27,478 nt of DNA from Psilocybe azurescens (GCA_023853785.1 JAJIRX010000103.1:1-27478), one strand, 5' to 3'; positions 10,201 through 19,652 are shown, counted from the first letter of the stretch. Numbers and translations: made by a program. Notes: generated from the letters alone by a model not told the origin.

Positions 10201-12580
10201 GATTGAGTCTAAGGCAAGTGTTGTCTGGAACAAATAATTTGTGCTAAGCTGAGCGTGATGTTTAGGACACCTCGCCATTAGCAAAAGACCTCACTGAGGC
10301 TGGATCTTTTGCGTTATATTTCAGTGGGAGCGGTGCATGGTCATCAACTCCGCACCTGTATATTTCTACACTAGCAACCTGGCCAAGGAAGTCGGATCCC
10401 ATTCAGTGTTGGAAGAGCCACTTCCCAAAAATTTCCAAATTTGTTAATGCTTCTCTGGGGCGGCACGCTGTTGATGACTCTCAACCTAGGCAGTGAAGTA
10501 AATGCGGTTGCATTTTCAGCCGATGGCAGCCACATCGTCTCTGGCTCTTCAGACAAATCGGTTCGGGTGTGGGATGCATTGACAGGCGACCAGAAGCTTG
10601 TCCTGAATGGCCACACTTCAGAGGTCAGCTCAGTTGCATTTTCAAGCAATGGCAGCCACATCGTCTCTGGCTCTTGGGACAAATCAGTTCGGGTGTGGGA
10701 TGCATTGACAGGCGACCAGAAGCTTGTCCTGAACGGCCACACTTCAGAGATCAACTCAGTTGCATTTTCAAGCAATGGCAGCCACATCGTCTCTGGCTCT
10801 TCAGACAAATCGGTTCGGGTGTGGGATGCATTGACAGGCGACCGAAGCTTGTCCTGAACGGCCACACTTCAGAGGTCAGCTCAGTTGCATTTTCAAGCAA
10901 TGGCAGCCACATCGTCTCTGGCTCTTTGGACAAATCAGTTCGGGTGTGGGATGCATTGACAGGCGACCAGAAGCTTGTCCTGAACGGCCACACTTCAGAG
11001 ATCAACTCAGTTGCATTTTCAAGCAATGGCAGCCACATCGTCTCTGGCTCTTGGGACAAATCAGTTCGGGTGTGGGATGCATTGACAGGCGACCAGAAGC
11101 TTGTCCTGAACGGCCACACTTCAGAGGTCAGCTCAGTTGCATTTTCAAGCAATGGCAGCCACATCGTCTCTGGCTCTTTGGACAAATCAGTTCGGGTGTG
11201 GGATGCATTGACAGGCGACCAGAAGCTTGTCCTGAACGGCCACACTTCAGAGGTCAGCTCAGTTGCATTTTCAAGCAATGGCAGCCACATCGTCTCTGGC
11301 TCTTTGGACAAATCAGTTCGGGTGTGGGATGCATTGACAGGTGACCAGAATCTTGTCCTGAACGGCCACACTTCAGAGGTCAACTCAGTCGCATTTTCAA
11401 GCGATGGCAGCCACATCGTCTCTGGCTCTTGGGACAAATCAGTTCGGGTGTGGGATGCATTGACAGGCGACCAGAAGCTTGTCCTGAACGGCCACACTTC
11501 AGAGGTCAGCTCAGTTGCATTTTCAAGCAATGGCAGCCACATCGTCTCTGGCTCTTGGGACAAATCAGTTCGGGTGTGGGATGCATTGACAGGCGACCAG
11601 AAGCTTGTCCTGAATGGCCACACTTCAGAGGTCAACTCAGTCGCATTTTCAAGTGATGGCAGCCACATCGTCTCTGGCTCTTCAGACGAATCAGTTCGGG
11701 TGTGGGATGCGTTGACAGGCGACCAGAAGCTTGTCCTGAACGGCCACACTTCAGAGGTCAGCTCAGTTGCATTTTCAAGCAATGGCAGCCACATCGTCTC
11801 TGGCTCTTGGGACAAATCAGTTCGGGTGTGGGATGCGTTGACAGGCGACCAGAAGCTTGTCCTGAACGGCCACACTTCAGAGGTCAGCTCAGTTGCATTT
11901 TCAAGCAATGGCAGCCACATCGTCTCTGGCTCTTGGGACAAATCAGTTCGGGTGTGGGATGCATTGACAGGCGACCAGAAGCTTGTCCTGAACGGCCACA
12001 CTTATTCAGTCAACTCAGTCGCATTTTCAAGCGATGGTAGCCACATCGTCTCTGGCTCTTCAGACGAATCAGTTCGGGTGTGGGATGCATTGACAGGCGA
12101 CCAGAAGCTTGTCCTGAACGGCCACACTTCAGAGGTCAACTCAGTCGCATTTTCAAGCAATGGCAGCCACATCGTCTCTGGCTCTTGGGACAAATCAGTT
12201 CGGGTGTGGGATGCCTTGATAGGCAATGAGAAGCTTGTCCTGAACAACCGCACTTATTTGATCAACTCAGTCACATTTCCAATCAGTGGCAGCCGCATCG
12301 TCTCTGGCTTTTGGACAATTCATTTCGGGCATGGGATCAGGTACTGCAGTGCCGAGCATCCCGCTACATTCGAGAGGAAGTAGCCACATCCACACATGGC
12401 CTGGAACATACTGGTTGGCTTCTTTCCCCAGGTGGAGAAGGATATTTGATGTTTGTCCCTCCTGGTGAAAAGCTGCCTGACGATGCTAACATACTCACCA
12501 TCCCACAATCTCTTGTTGCCCATGTTGATTTTGCTAACTCGAAACTAGGTCCTCAATGGCGCAGTTGCTATTCTCCATAG
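7275..12580 (+). CDS. NACHT-WD40 NLR-like protein gene, multi-exon, frame-disrupted
   Basis: A fungal STAND/NLR-like receptor, a class that includes heterokaryon-incompatibility and non-self recognition proteins. The ATG at 7275 has A at -3 and G at +4. Order of parts: charged Ser/Pro-rich N-terminus; helical region (7940-8690); NACHT NTPase with Walker A GHAGSGKTT (about 8817-8843) and Walker B LIVIDALDEID (about 9138-9170); a post-NACHT helical region including FFVTSRSD and YHKSFSDFIFD; WD40 repeats (10492-12330); and a conserved-looking tail ending at the TAG at 12578. Introns fit 7449-7499, 8090-8136, 8274-8327, 8467-8522, 8580-8630 and 10214-10265. The 7838-9190 part is open after splicing. 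Frame breaks lie in 7630-7850 (unresolved), at 9184-9194 (a T run one short), about 10470, 10842 and about 12312. It is either a recent pseudogene or an intact gene with assembly indels. Family call is strong, function inferred. Confidence 0.85.
7940..8690 (+). other. N-terminal helical region of the NLR-like protein
   Basis: Spliced exons 7940-8089, 8137-8273, 8328-8466, 8523-8579 and 8631 onward read as a continuous, charged, heptad-rich sequence (VALGLVKAIIEIN, QLEEVAEALRDWKP, LEEELRGLEKLGDES, RIRDIFVRINEARVRFELA). It precedes the NACHT domain, where fungal NLRs carry their effector domain. The helical content would suit a HeLo/MLKL-like four-helix bundle that drives cell death, but this is inference from position and composition. 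No signal peptide or clear membrane segment is seen. Confidence 0.5.
8740..9370 (+). other. NACHT NTPase domain
   Basis: Nucleotide-binding oligomerisation module of the NLR-like protein. Visible motifs are the P-loop GHAGSGKTT, the sensor-type GGNFFCSRQF, the Walker B run LIVIDALDEIDG and the FFVTSRSD motif after it. All key P-loop residues are present. The coding frame slips near 9184-9194: the run GACTTTTGCGC appears one T short for the expected DFLREL reading. Thus Walker B and the downstream part lie in different frames. Confidence 0.8.
10214..10265 (+). other. GC-AG intron between NACHT-associated region and WD40 part
   Basis: 52-nt intron with donor AAG/GCAAGT and acceptor GTTTAG. Splicing joins WVIESK to DTSPLAKDLTEAG in frame; without it the frame ends at 10237. 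GC donors with an otherwise perfect consensus are a known minority class in fungi. Confidence 0.65.
10492..12330 (+). repeat. WD40 repeat array, about 15 units of 126 bp
   Basis: Fourteen nearly identical 42-residue WD40 repeats (core SVAFSSNGSHIVSGSWDKSV then RVWDALTGDQKLVLNGHT) plus a degenerate fifteenth. Units differ at few positions: the residue before Asp in SGSxD (S, W or L), Lys/Glu after it, Asn/Asp in S(N/D)GS, and Val/Ile plus Ser/Asn at the start. The rest is almost invariant, synonymous sites included, which points to recent unequal crossover or gene conversion. One unit has lost a base at 10842 (GACCGAAG where others have GACCAGAAG). The array forms beta-propeller(s) expected to bind the recognised ligand. 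Confidence 0.9.
12331..12580 (+). other. C-terminal tail after the WD40 array
   Basis: In the frame shifted by one at about 12312, the last WD blade ends FRAWD and is followed by a tail with HTGWLLSPGGEGYLMFVPPG and a terminal KLGPQW motif before the TAG. This looks like an authentic C-terminus, so the earlier stop at 12381-12383 in the array frame results from the missing G in the TTTTGGAC run. Confidence 0.7.
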
Positions 12581-12699
12581 TGTGATACTTATTTCAAAAT
12601 ATTCCACCAATTGTCTCCTTTTGTCATAGCGGTACTGTCTTTCCAACTTCAATTCCTCAAATATTCTAATCTTACAATAATTGAACTGTTGAAATATTT

Positions 12700-13080
12700 T
12701 CACATTTTGCTGGCACCTTCAGCCCTTTGGAAGTGTCTAGGCCATTTATTGTTCACAAATTCGGCAATAGAATCTCCCACCAACTTATCGCTCAACATGT
12801 GGTCACTGAGGGACAAATGCCTCAGGAAAAAGTGGCTCTTATAACTGAGCACATTCACTAGCTCATGGAACATAGGAAGAGAATGCAACACATGATCAAC
12901 TGGGTGCTCCAAACATGACACCTTGGCAGCATCAGTCTGAGATATGGGTATTTCCAGAGCTAAAATTACAGGTTTTCATTGATTATGAGTAAAGTATACA
13001 GTTAATCTCACAGTGGTCCAGTGCGTAGGTTTAGGGTTTTGAATAAATTGCATCAGTAGTCTAACAAATAGCTTTTTCTG
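12700..13080 (-). CDS. Unidentified coding remnant with one intron (partial)
   Basis: On the minus strand, 12959 down to 12700 encodes a protein-like stretch (LEIPISQTDAAKVSCLEHP ... HFFLRHLSLSDHMLSDKLV) ending in a stop at 12700. It is preceded by a perfect 52-nt GT-AG intron (13011 to 12960) and by an open stretch to about 13080 with ...QNPKPTHWTT. The two parts need different frames, so a 1-base shift is present. The plus strand is also open here over part of the length, which weakens the case. No family recognised; convergent to the NLR-like gene. Confidence 0.3.
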
Positions 13081-14867
13081 CTTGTACAAGTAAAAAAAGT
13101 GACAAAAGTGACATGTCAAAAAAGCTAGGTGTCAATTTTCAAAAAGCTGGCCTAAATGTTCTGTCCTACATATTAAGAATATGTGCTAGATACAGGTTGA
13201 TCTAGTGTGTCCATGGATCAGCTTAGTTCATTATTGCATTCCAGATTTTGAATTGTTGAATATGTATGTAAAGTATTATTTGCTGGTCTTCAATGTCTTG
13301 TTGACCAATTTGTGGACTCTCATTTCAGTTCTATAATTGTTATCCTGACAAGCTTTATAGACACCTAGACCTCTTATCATGAACTTTCAGCACCACTGTT
13401 GATTGTACTGCATTCTGTGTCATAAATTAGTTCTGTCCATATTGGCCATTATTTTGAGGGCTTTAAATCTTGTATACAAATAATGGGGCACAGAAAAAGC
13501 TGTAGCACGTCTGTGCAGCCCATGCCGGTCTGTGCAAGTCTGTGCATCATCTGTGCCAAGCAGCTAGGTCTGTTCAGAGTTCCCAATGCCCAATTGATGT
13601 CCATGAAGTTTAGTACAATGTATGTCTATGCTTTGGAATATCATACAGCAAGTTCATGGCCATCATATTGTAGCTCAAGTAATGCTGTTGTCAATTCTAA
13701 TTTTGATATAAAGTACACCTTGCCTTAAGATTAAATAATACTGCCCAGATTGTTAGTTTTAGATTGGAAGAAAAAATCACGCAGAGCACCTCTCCCCAAA
13801 AAATGAAGATCACTAAGAAGGTAGTAGCACCATAGCATTTGTGGTTTACACCCTTCTTGAGTATGGTAGAACCTTAAATGAATGTTGCAATTATCTCAAG
13901 TTTTATCCACACTTTCAGGATCAAACTGCCTCAGAAGTCGGTGTCAATCCTTTTTAAGAACAAAGGTTTCTCAAATTTCAGAAGTAGTCAAGTAATATTA
14001 ATATCTTGTTTCATAAGGGGTTTTGGTGTTGGGATAATTTGAGGTCAGCCAACCAGCACTAAATTACCTGGGTGCTTATTCACTTGATCATAGTTTAGTA
14101 AGAGCTTGGCATGTAGCTCCTTGGATCATTGCTTCTTGTTGTTGAAGAAAATGTATAAATTAGTTCTCCATTAACAAAAATTAAAGTTTAAGCACACAGA
14201 GAGAAACTAAGGAGAGCAACAAGAGGTTTAAGCTGGAAGAGGAGTAGATCAGATCAAACAGCTCATTGTGCAATCTTGGCACATTGTTGTAATTTAAAAT
14301 ATGTTTGTGAAACAAATGAAACAGTCTGTGCACATCCATGTGACTTCAATATATATCTGTGCAGGTCTGTGTCTGTCTGTGCCAGTCTATGTGTCTGTGC
14401 ATTTAGGTACCCCTGTCAGTACTTCTTCTTAGCTAGTTATGTGACAGTCCTGGTTAATGGAATAGATATCTGGTCAACTTTATACAACATTTACAGTGTT
14501 CCCAATGCATAATGATTTTTAATGAGAGATATTTTCTTAAGTTTCAATAGATCCTCGGTATCATCATGAGTGCTATTAGGCACATTTAAATGATGGGCAG
14601 AAGCCTTGTACATATTGTACTTAATGGTGTATACCACAAAGCTGAGACTTAATTTTGCATAAAATCTGTTAGTGCTCTATATCAACACATGTCACATTCT
14701 AACAACCCAGCAAACCCAATTACTAACTCTTTGATCCAAAGGGACTCACAGATTTTGAAGATATGTTTACTCATATCCCTGGTAGGTGTTGACCTTATAA
14801 TTTAAGACAGGGTTAATTAATAAATTGGTGAAAGTGAATTTATGGACATCTGTGCAAAGCCTGTATC
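13081..14867. other. AT-rich, CpG-poor intergenic stretch with diverged CTGTGC-rich repeats
   Basis: No gene is supported. Two places (13500-13600 and 14325-14520) share clusters of TCTGTGC/GTCTGTGC words followed by GTTCCCAATGC, in the same order. They look like diverged copies of one repeat about 0.8-0.9 kb apart. The rest is simple AT-rich DNA. Confidence 0.35.
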
Positions 14868-14898
14868 CAGTACTTCTCACTCCCCACATATTCCCATA

Positions 14899-15030
14899 GG
14901 ACTGGAGGGATTGAGAAGGGAGTGAAGGAAATAGAGAGAATAGAGAGGGAATAGAGAGGATTGAAGAGGGAATGAAGGAATTGAAGAGGGAATAGAGGGA
15001 AATAGAGGGGAATGAAGGGAAATAGAGTTA
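14899..15030 (+). repeat. Polypurine minisatellite in copy 1
   Basis: An almost pure A/G run built of GGGAATAGAG/GGGAATGAAG-like units just inside the left terminal repeat. The same tract recurs in copy 2 at 19511-19652 with a different arrangement of units. Confidence 0.75.
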
Positions 15031-15219
15031 TTTATAGCTAATACAGTAATAGAGTGGAATTCCCACAGCTTGAAGGTGAGTAAAAACAATTTTCCATGCC
15101 TTTGGGCTGAATAAAAAAATAGATTTACACAGTTATCACTACTATTATACACCTACTATACACTGCTTATGTAATCTATTATGTGAATTAACTTGTTTTT
15201 TTACACACCTGTATTTAAT

Positions 15220-15700
15220 TTAGTCTGAGTCAGAATCACTGGTCTCTGCTTCACTAGAATCACTAGTCTCTTCATCTAATCCTAATTCTTCATTTTCATC
15301 ATCACTATCTGAAGACTCTGCCTTTCTTTTCTGCTTTGCAATGACATATTTTGTGTGGTAAAATAGCATTGTGTGTAGAAACCAGTTGAAATTGCCAGAT
15401 GTCATATGTTTAAGTATAGATTCAAAACCACCCAGCCATGCATTTGTAAGTGTCCACAATAAATCTTGATGTTTTTTCCACATAGCATCCCAACTTCCAT
15501 TGGTAACAGCTGTTTGCAATACTTGACATCCTTTGTCAATACATATGTAATCAGGACAAGATTCTTTTGTCTTATAAACAGACTGCAAAAACTTCAATAT
15601 ATTAGTTGTGGATTCAGACCTATCAAATTTTGTCTATGCATCTGAAAGCCAGGCATCACCAGGCTCACTGAGAGTCATGCAGAGAATGACAGGACCACAA
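15220..15700 (-). pseudogene. Transposase C-terminal part, copy 1 (KDZ-associated cysteine-cluster type)
   Basis: Read on the minus strand: TKFDRSESTTNILKFLQSVY, then CPDYICIDKGCQ, NAWLGGFESIL, NFNWFLHTMLFYHTKYV, and a Ser/Asp/Glu-rich acidic tail ending at 15220. The order matches, from memory, the C-terminal half of mushroom proteins annotated as CxC5/CxC6-like cysteine cluster associated with KDZ transposases. The Asp of ICID and, in copy 2, the Asp of FIVDTYHY and Glu of CEQLNAW would be DDE residues; this is inference. Copy 1 lacks the 157 bp carrying the last two, and has an in-frame TAG just before TKFDRS. Upstream Cys clusters are not visible. Confidence 0.6.
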
Positions 15701-15897
15701 TATATCAATAGAACAACTGACTGGCTACAGGTGTGTACAGTGCATAAGGTCTAAGATAAGTCTGTGTCAAAGGAATGGGGTTTGGGGATCATAGTCAAGT
15801 ATATGTAAATGTATAAGATATGATAATATGGAAAGGGACTGTGGTAAGGCTGGGGCACCAGACTTACAGCATCTATATTATTTAAGGAACTAAATAC

Positions 15898-15927
15898 ATG
15901 ATAATAATAGCAATAATAATAATAAAT
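15898..15927. repeat. ATA/ATAATA microsatellite in copy 1
   Basis: Imperfect AAT trinucleotide run within the large repeat; the equivalent run in copy 2 is at 22313-22340. Confidence 0.7.
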
Positions 15928-16099
15928 ACCATGATTGGGACCTATGGTGAAAGAGCCATTGTCCCCAATGTACATGGCCTGCAGCAATGGTGGTGGACAC
16001 AACCAAACCATCAGCAGTGGTGAGAGGGCCACTGCTCTGGTTGGAGATTGCTATAGAATAATTAACATCAGCCATAGTGGTGGAAGGTGCACTGGACTG

Positions 16100-17000
16100 A
16101 TATAGTGGTAGGCCTGAAGGCTTGGAAAGAGACTCACTATCAGCAGCAGCAGTGGGAAGCATGGACACAGTGGGAGGGGAGGAGTATGGGAGGGTGCTCA
16201 GGAGGGGCTACTGGTGGTAGCCCCATCAAGCTTCTGTGTGACACTAAAAAGCGAATATAAAATTTATATTTTATATTTTTTGAATGAAAAGGGGAGGGTA
16301 TGCGTATGGTTTGAGGTGGGTGGGGGCCTTTTGCAGCCTCTGCAGCATCCTCCTGACATTGCTGTGTCAAATTTTTATGGCTGTGAGGGTGGTATGGGTT
16401 GGTTAGCACTGAAATGCTTGCAAAAGCAAGCGCACACATGTTTTGGGGTGCCTTGCCTCTGGCACCCTTCCCCATTCCCTTTCCTCTCGCTGCTGCCCCT
16501 TTGCACCCCTTCCTACCCCTTTTGCAATCATGATCACCTCTTCATGGTCATGGGCAGCGTTGTCATCCCCTGGTTGTCCTCTGTGCTAGGTCCGTGGTGT
16601 TGTCATTGTCCTCACCCTTGTTGGCCTCTGCTCCTTCTTCCCCTGCTGTGGTTTTTGTCTGTTTGGTGGCTGACTCATTGACATTTGACTGGTTCTGCTT
16701 ATGGGAAACATGCAGCTTGGGAAAGGAAAGAGGGGGAGTGGCAGTGGCAGCGGTGCTAATTTGAGGCACAATTTGTGCTCACTGGGTGGCGGTGGGCACT
16801 TCATAGAGAGAGGAGAGAGTGGAAAGAGAGTGGAGAGGGAGGGATGGACATTTGGGTGGTGGGGAAGGAGAGAAGGGAGAGTGGATGGGGGAAGGGGAAG
16901 CAAGAACCAAACCAACAAAGGAGTATGTGGCATGGAAATCGTGATGCTGGCTGTTGCCAAGATGCCAAAATCACATGTATTTGATGTATGGATTTTGGAC
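16100..17000 (-). pseudogene. Degraded N-terminal coding part of the copy 1 element
   Basis: The minus strand carries Ser/Pro/Thr-rich open stretches, for example SHKQNQSNVNESATKQTK near 16690 and ISNQSSGPLTTADGLVV near 16010. These recur in copy 2 near 23290 (SHKQNQLNIDSQPPNG) and 22430. Conservation of the peptide reading between copies, with synonymous-looking changes, suggests they are parts of the element's gene, probably a disordered N-terminus, now broken by frameshifts. No domain recognised. Confidence 0.35.
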
Positions 17001-17359
17001 TGTTTAAGGGTCTAAAAATATGTCCAGCTGATCGGTATCCCATCAAATGGGTACTGGTTGATCAAAATTGTATGTAAATTAATTAATTAATTCTAAATAC
17101 AGTAATTACATCATAATAATTGTAAAAATGAGCCCCATGCATACGCCAGTCCATTTTTGGTTCTGTTCTGGGGTATTCCATTTTGTAAACGGATTCTGTT
17201 CAATTCTGCTGCAGAATCTGCTATTCCACCAGAATTGGTATTGAATAATATAGCAGGGCCTTGTGCTATATTTTTGCCCTCATTCCCAGCAGAATAGTGG
17301 ATTCCATGGCAGACTCCGGCAAACTCTGGTCAGAATATGTGGAGGACACAAAAGCCCTC

Positions 17360-17915
17360 AAAAGCACTTCAAATTTGCTCAGACCCATGAAAACTGGACT
17401 GTGGAGGACTGGAAAAGGATACTCTGGTCAGATGAAACAAAGATCAATAGGATTGGCTCAGATGGCAAGGTGTACACCTGGAAACCTAGAGGTGAATCAA
17501 TCTCTGATAGGACAACCACACCAACTGTCAAGCGTAGAGGAGAGAATAATCTCATGGTATGGGGGTGTATGGGCTGGAATAGTGTGGGGACACTTGTGGA
17601 GGTTGAGGGAAAGATGAATGCAGTGCAATACTGTGAGATTTTGGAGCATGGGCTGGATGAAAGCTTTGAAAATTTGGAGATGACAGAGGAGAGAGGATTT
17701 TCAGCAGGATAATGACCCCAAACACACCTCCAAAGGGCCAGTCAATGGTTTTGGATAACAACATTGAAGTTATGGATTGGTCTCCTCAATCCCCTGATAT
17801 CAACCCCATTGAACACTTGTGGATGCACCTCAAAAGACAGATGAACACCTATGAAATACTGCCCAAAGGAGTATTTGAATTGTGGACGAGACTGACTAAA
17901 AAGAAAGATTGTTAA
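17360..17915 (+). pseudogene. Tc1-type DD34E transposase fragment
   Basis: Reads HENWTVEDWKRILWSDETKI (first catalytic Asp in WSDETK), then VYTWKPRGE, NNLMVWGCMGW, FQQDNDPKHTSK (second Asp, near 17700) and WSPQSPDINPIEHLW (catalytic Glu, near 17790-17820). Counting between the second Asp and the Glu gives 34 residues, the Tc1 DD34E spacing. The N-terminal HTH half is missing, and at least two frame changes lie between 17690 and 17760. The frame before the break is open backwards into the large repeat, a chimeric ORF from 17263 of no likely function. Confidence 0.8.
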
Positions 17916-18243
17916 ACTTGAATTCAACAAGACAAACTTTTATAAATAATGTCACATGACTTTGTTTATTTTTCTCACAATTTATACAGTGCAATTTTCC
18001 TTGCTATATGGTAGATATTAGTATCATTATAGTGGGTCAAACAACTGTTCCACTTATGTATTATTTTGTCTATTTTATTACTCAATTACTTTTATCCAAA
18101 TCACATGATCTTTGTAGAAATTATTAAGGTCACATGTTCAACTATAACATATATTAATTTCAGACTTTTTGGTCAAAGGGTTCCTATGTTATTAGCAATT
18201 TAACTCAAAAGTTGCAAAAAGTGGGACAGTTTTTGAGCCACTG
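17360..18243 (+). mobile_element. 5'-truncated Tc1/mariner element (family A)
   Basis: Begins abruptly at the end of the large repeat copy 1, inside the transposase coding region, and runs to a 3' terminal repeat at about 18195-18243. That terminal repeat, read inward, starts CAGTGGCTCAAAAACTGTCC, the typical form for fungal Tc1 elements, and is followed by TA (18244-18245). The matching 5' terminal repeat and the N-terminal DNA-binding part are absent from the window. This family differs from the Tc1 at 20639-21953. Confidence 0.75.
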
Positions 18244-18245
18244 TA

Positions 18246-19331
18246 TATTGCTATTGCTTGACAAGCAATTAGTGTCCTTGAAGTTTATAATACTTTCAGA
18301 AAAATGCAGACACAGAATAAATCTGGACTGTACATTCTTGGGGTAAAAATTACTTGTTCGATATCTATGTAGATACATTTAATTTATAGCTACAAATATC
18401 TACAATCTTGGAGAATAATTTAGTAAATCAAATCACTATTACAAACCCTGAACTACATGTTTCTCAAAACATAAGCCTTTCTACAACCAATCGGATTGCT
18501 GATAAATAATCTATGTGAATACCACATGCCTAGCTAGTACTTGGCACTCTTCAGCTGTTATTTTCTTAGGCATATGGACCACGATGTTTGACAGTAAAAG
18601 TCTTTAGCATTTGCCTAAAACCCAGCTGACAATGGGTTTGTCCAATTAAACTGTGTTACTCAATTTATTCATCAGCTCACCACATGTTGAACTCTTATTA
18701 TGAGTTAACCACACATCAGGCTGTGCACTATTCCATTTTTCCTATTGGTTGAGAATACTCTTCATATTTGTACACTCTGATCCACTCAGCTAGATGTGCA
18801 TGCATTATTCATTATTGCTTCTGGAATATGAAGACTTGCTTGGCAGTTCTTGTTTTTCTTTATGTTTTGGACAGCTAAAGCTACCCTTGCCCCATACTGT
18901 GATCGGACTCATTTAATGAGAGCCAAGCTGATTTGTTCTGACTGTCTGTGATGCATGAGGACCTGTATCACACTCTGCAAGACCTCTAGAGTAATTAGGT
19001 GCTAAGTCTTTAATTGTATCACATGTAGTTAGTGTGCTAATTTTAGAACACATGACCGACTGCACTGTGTCTTGACCTCAGCTAACACCTTTGCCTTCCT
19101 CTGTTGTTCTTTGGTCAATGTGTAGTTACATCTTTTTACAGGTAGTATATCATTGTTTACAATAGCTAGCCCAACCACCCAGTATTTAGACATAATCATG
19201 CCATTCATACTGCTTAGCTGTGAGCCAATACTGTTTATTTTGTAGTTTCCTCATCCTTCATGAATATATCACTGCTCACTTATGTACATCTGGATGCTGA
19301 AAATTTCAGCTACTCTTCACTAGGCATCTTT
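18246..19331. other. AT-rich, CpG-poor spacer, no gene seen
   Basis: About 1.1 kb between the truncated Tc1 and the split minus-strand gene. No open frame with protein character, no terminal repeats and no tandem structure were noticed. Confidence 0.4.
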
Positions 19332-19475
19332 TTACACAGCTAGCCGTGCAGCGGTCTCTTCAGCAGATGTAGAAAGTAAAGACATCAAGACATCTCTGAA
19401 TGGTGCACTCAATTCAACCAAATGGATTGTTGTGCTGTTATCCAAGTCCAGCAATAGTGATAGCAGTAAATGCAT
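19332..19475 (-). pseudogene. 3' portion of the split minus-strand gene
   Basis: Read on the minus strand from the insertion point, this encodes HAFTAITIAG and, after a 1-base shift, LDNSTTIHLVELSAPFRDVL then MSLLSTSAEETAARLAV and a stop at 19332. It continues, across the inserted transposon and its target duplication, the exon ending ASEECKV at 23952-23972. An intron beginning GTAAAAAG near the stop cannot be excluded, so the true end of the gene may lie further left. Confidence 0.5.
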
Positions 19476-19483
19476 GTACTTTG
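19476..19483. repeat. Left target-site duplication of copy 2
   Basis: GTACTTTG, identical to 23952-23959; the match extends two further bases (CA) by chance or as part of a 10-bp duplication. Eight bases is usual for hAT and KDZ/Zisupton-type elements. Confidence 0.75.
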
Positions 19484-19510
19484 CAGTACTTCTCACTCCC
19501 CACATATTCC

Positions 19511-19652
19511 CTAGGACTGGAGGGATTGAGAAAGGGAGTGAAGGGAATAGAGGGAATAAAGGGAATAGAGAGGGAATAGAGGGGATTGAAAAGGGAATGA
19601 AGGGAATTGGAAAGGGAATGGAGGGGAATGGAGGAAATGAAGGGGAGTAGAG
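19511..19652 (+). repeat. Polypurine minisatellite in copy 2
   Basis: Counterpart of 14899-15030: a nearly uninterrupted A/G strand with GGGAATAGAGG, GGGAATGAAGG and GGAATGGAGG units. Confidence 0.75.

Larger units (their letters stand above)
14868..17359 (-). mobile_element. KDZ-associated-like DNA transposon, copy 1 (decayed)
   Basis: A 2492-bp repeat, homologous end to end to 19484-23951. The left end starts CAGTACTTCTCACTCCCC and the right end, read on the other strand, GAGGGCTTTTGTG; both then share CCCCACATATTC-like sequence, an imperfect inverted repeat of about 27 bp. Its single gene lies on the minus strand. No target duplication flanks it: the 8 bases before (CCTGTATC) and after (AAAAGCAC) differ, and its right flank is inside a Tc1 gene. 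CpG is nearly absent compared with copy 2. It lacks 157 bp of the transposase core present in copy 2. Interpreted as an old non-autonomous copy whose junctions were later rearranged. Confidence 0.7.

Noticed and set aside
10751..12001. A 416-codon open frame on the minus strand across the WD40 array
   Set aside because: It exists because the 126-bp unit is a multiple of three and has no stop in that antisense frame. It repeats the antisense of the WD40 unit and has no independent support.
10492..12330. Regular direct repeats that could be mistaken for a CRISPR array or satellite
   Set aside because: The 126-bp units are coding, with WD40 signatures, and have no constant repeat with unique spacers. 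The organism is eukaryotic.
16214..16960. Plus-strand open frames of 100-155 codons in the large repeat
   Set aside because: They are not conserved as frames in copy 2, have Cys/Leu/Trp-rich composition, and lie antisense to the better-conserved minus-strand reading.
17263..17712. A 149-codon plus-strand frame spanning the repeat and Tc1 junction
   Set aside because: It is a chance fusion: the first part is terminal non-coding repeat sequence and the second the Tc1 transposase.
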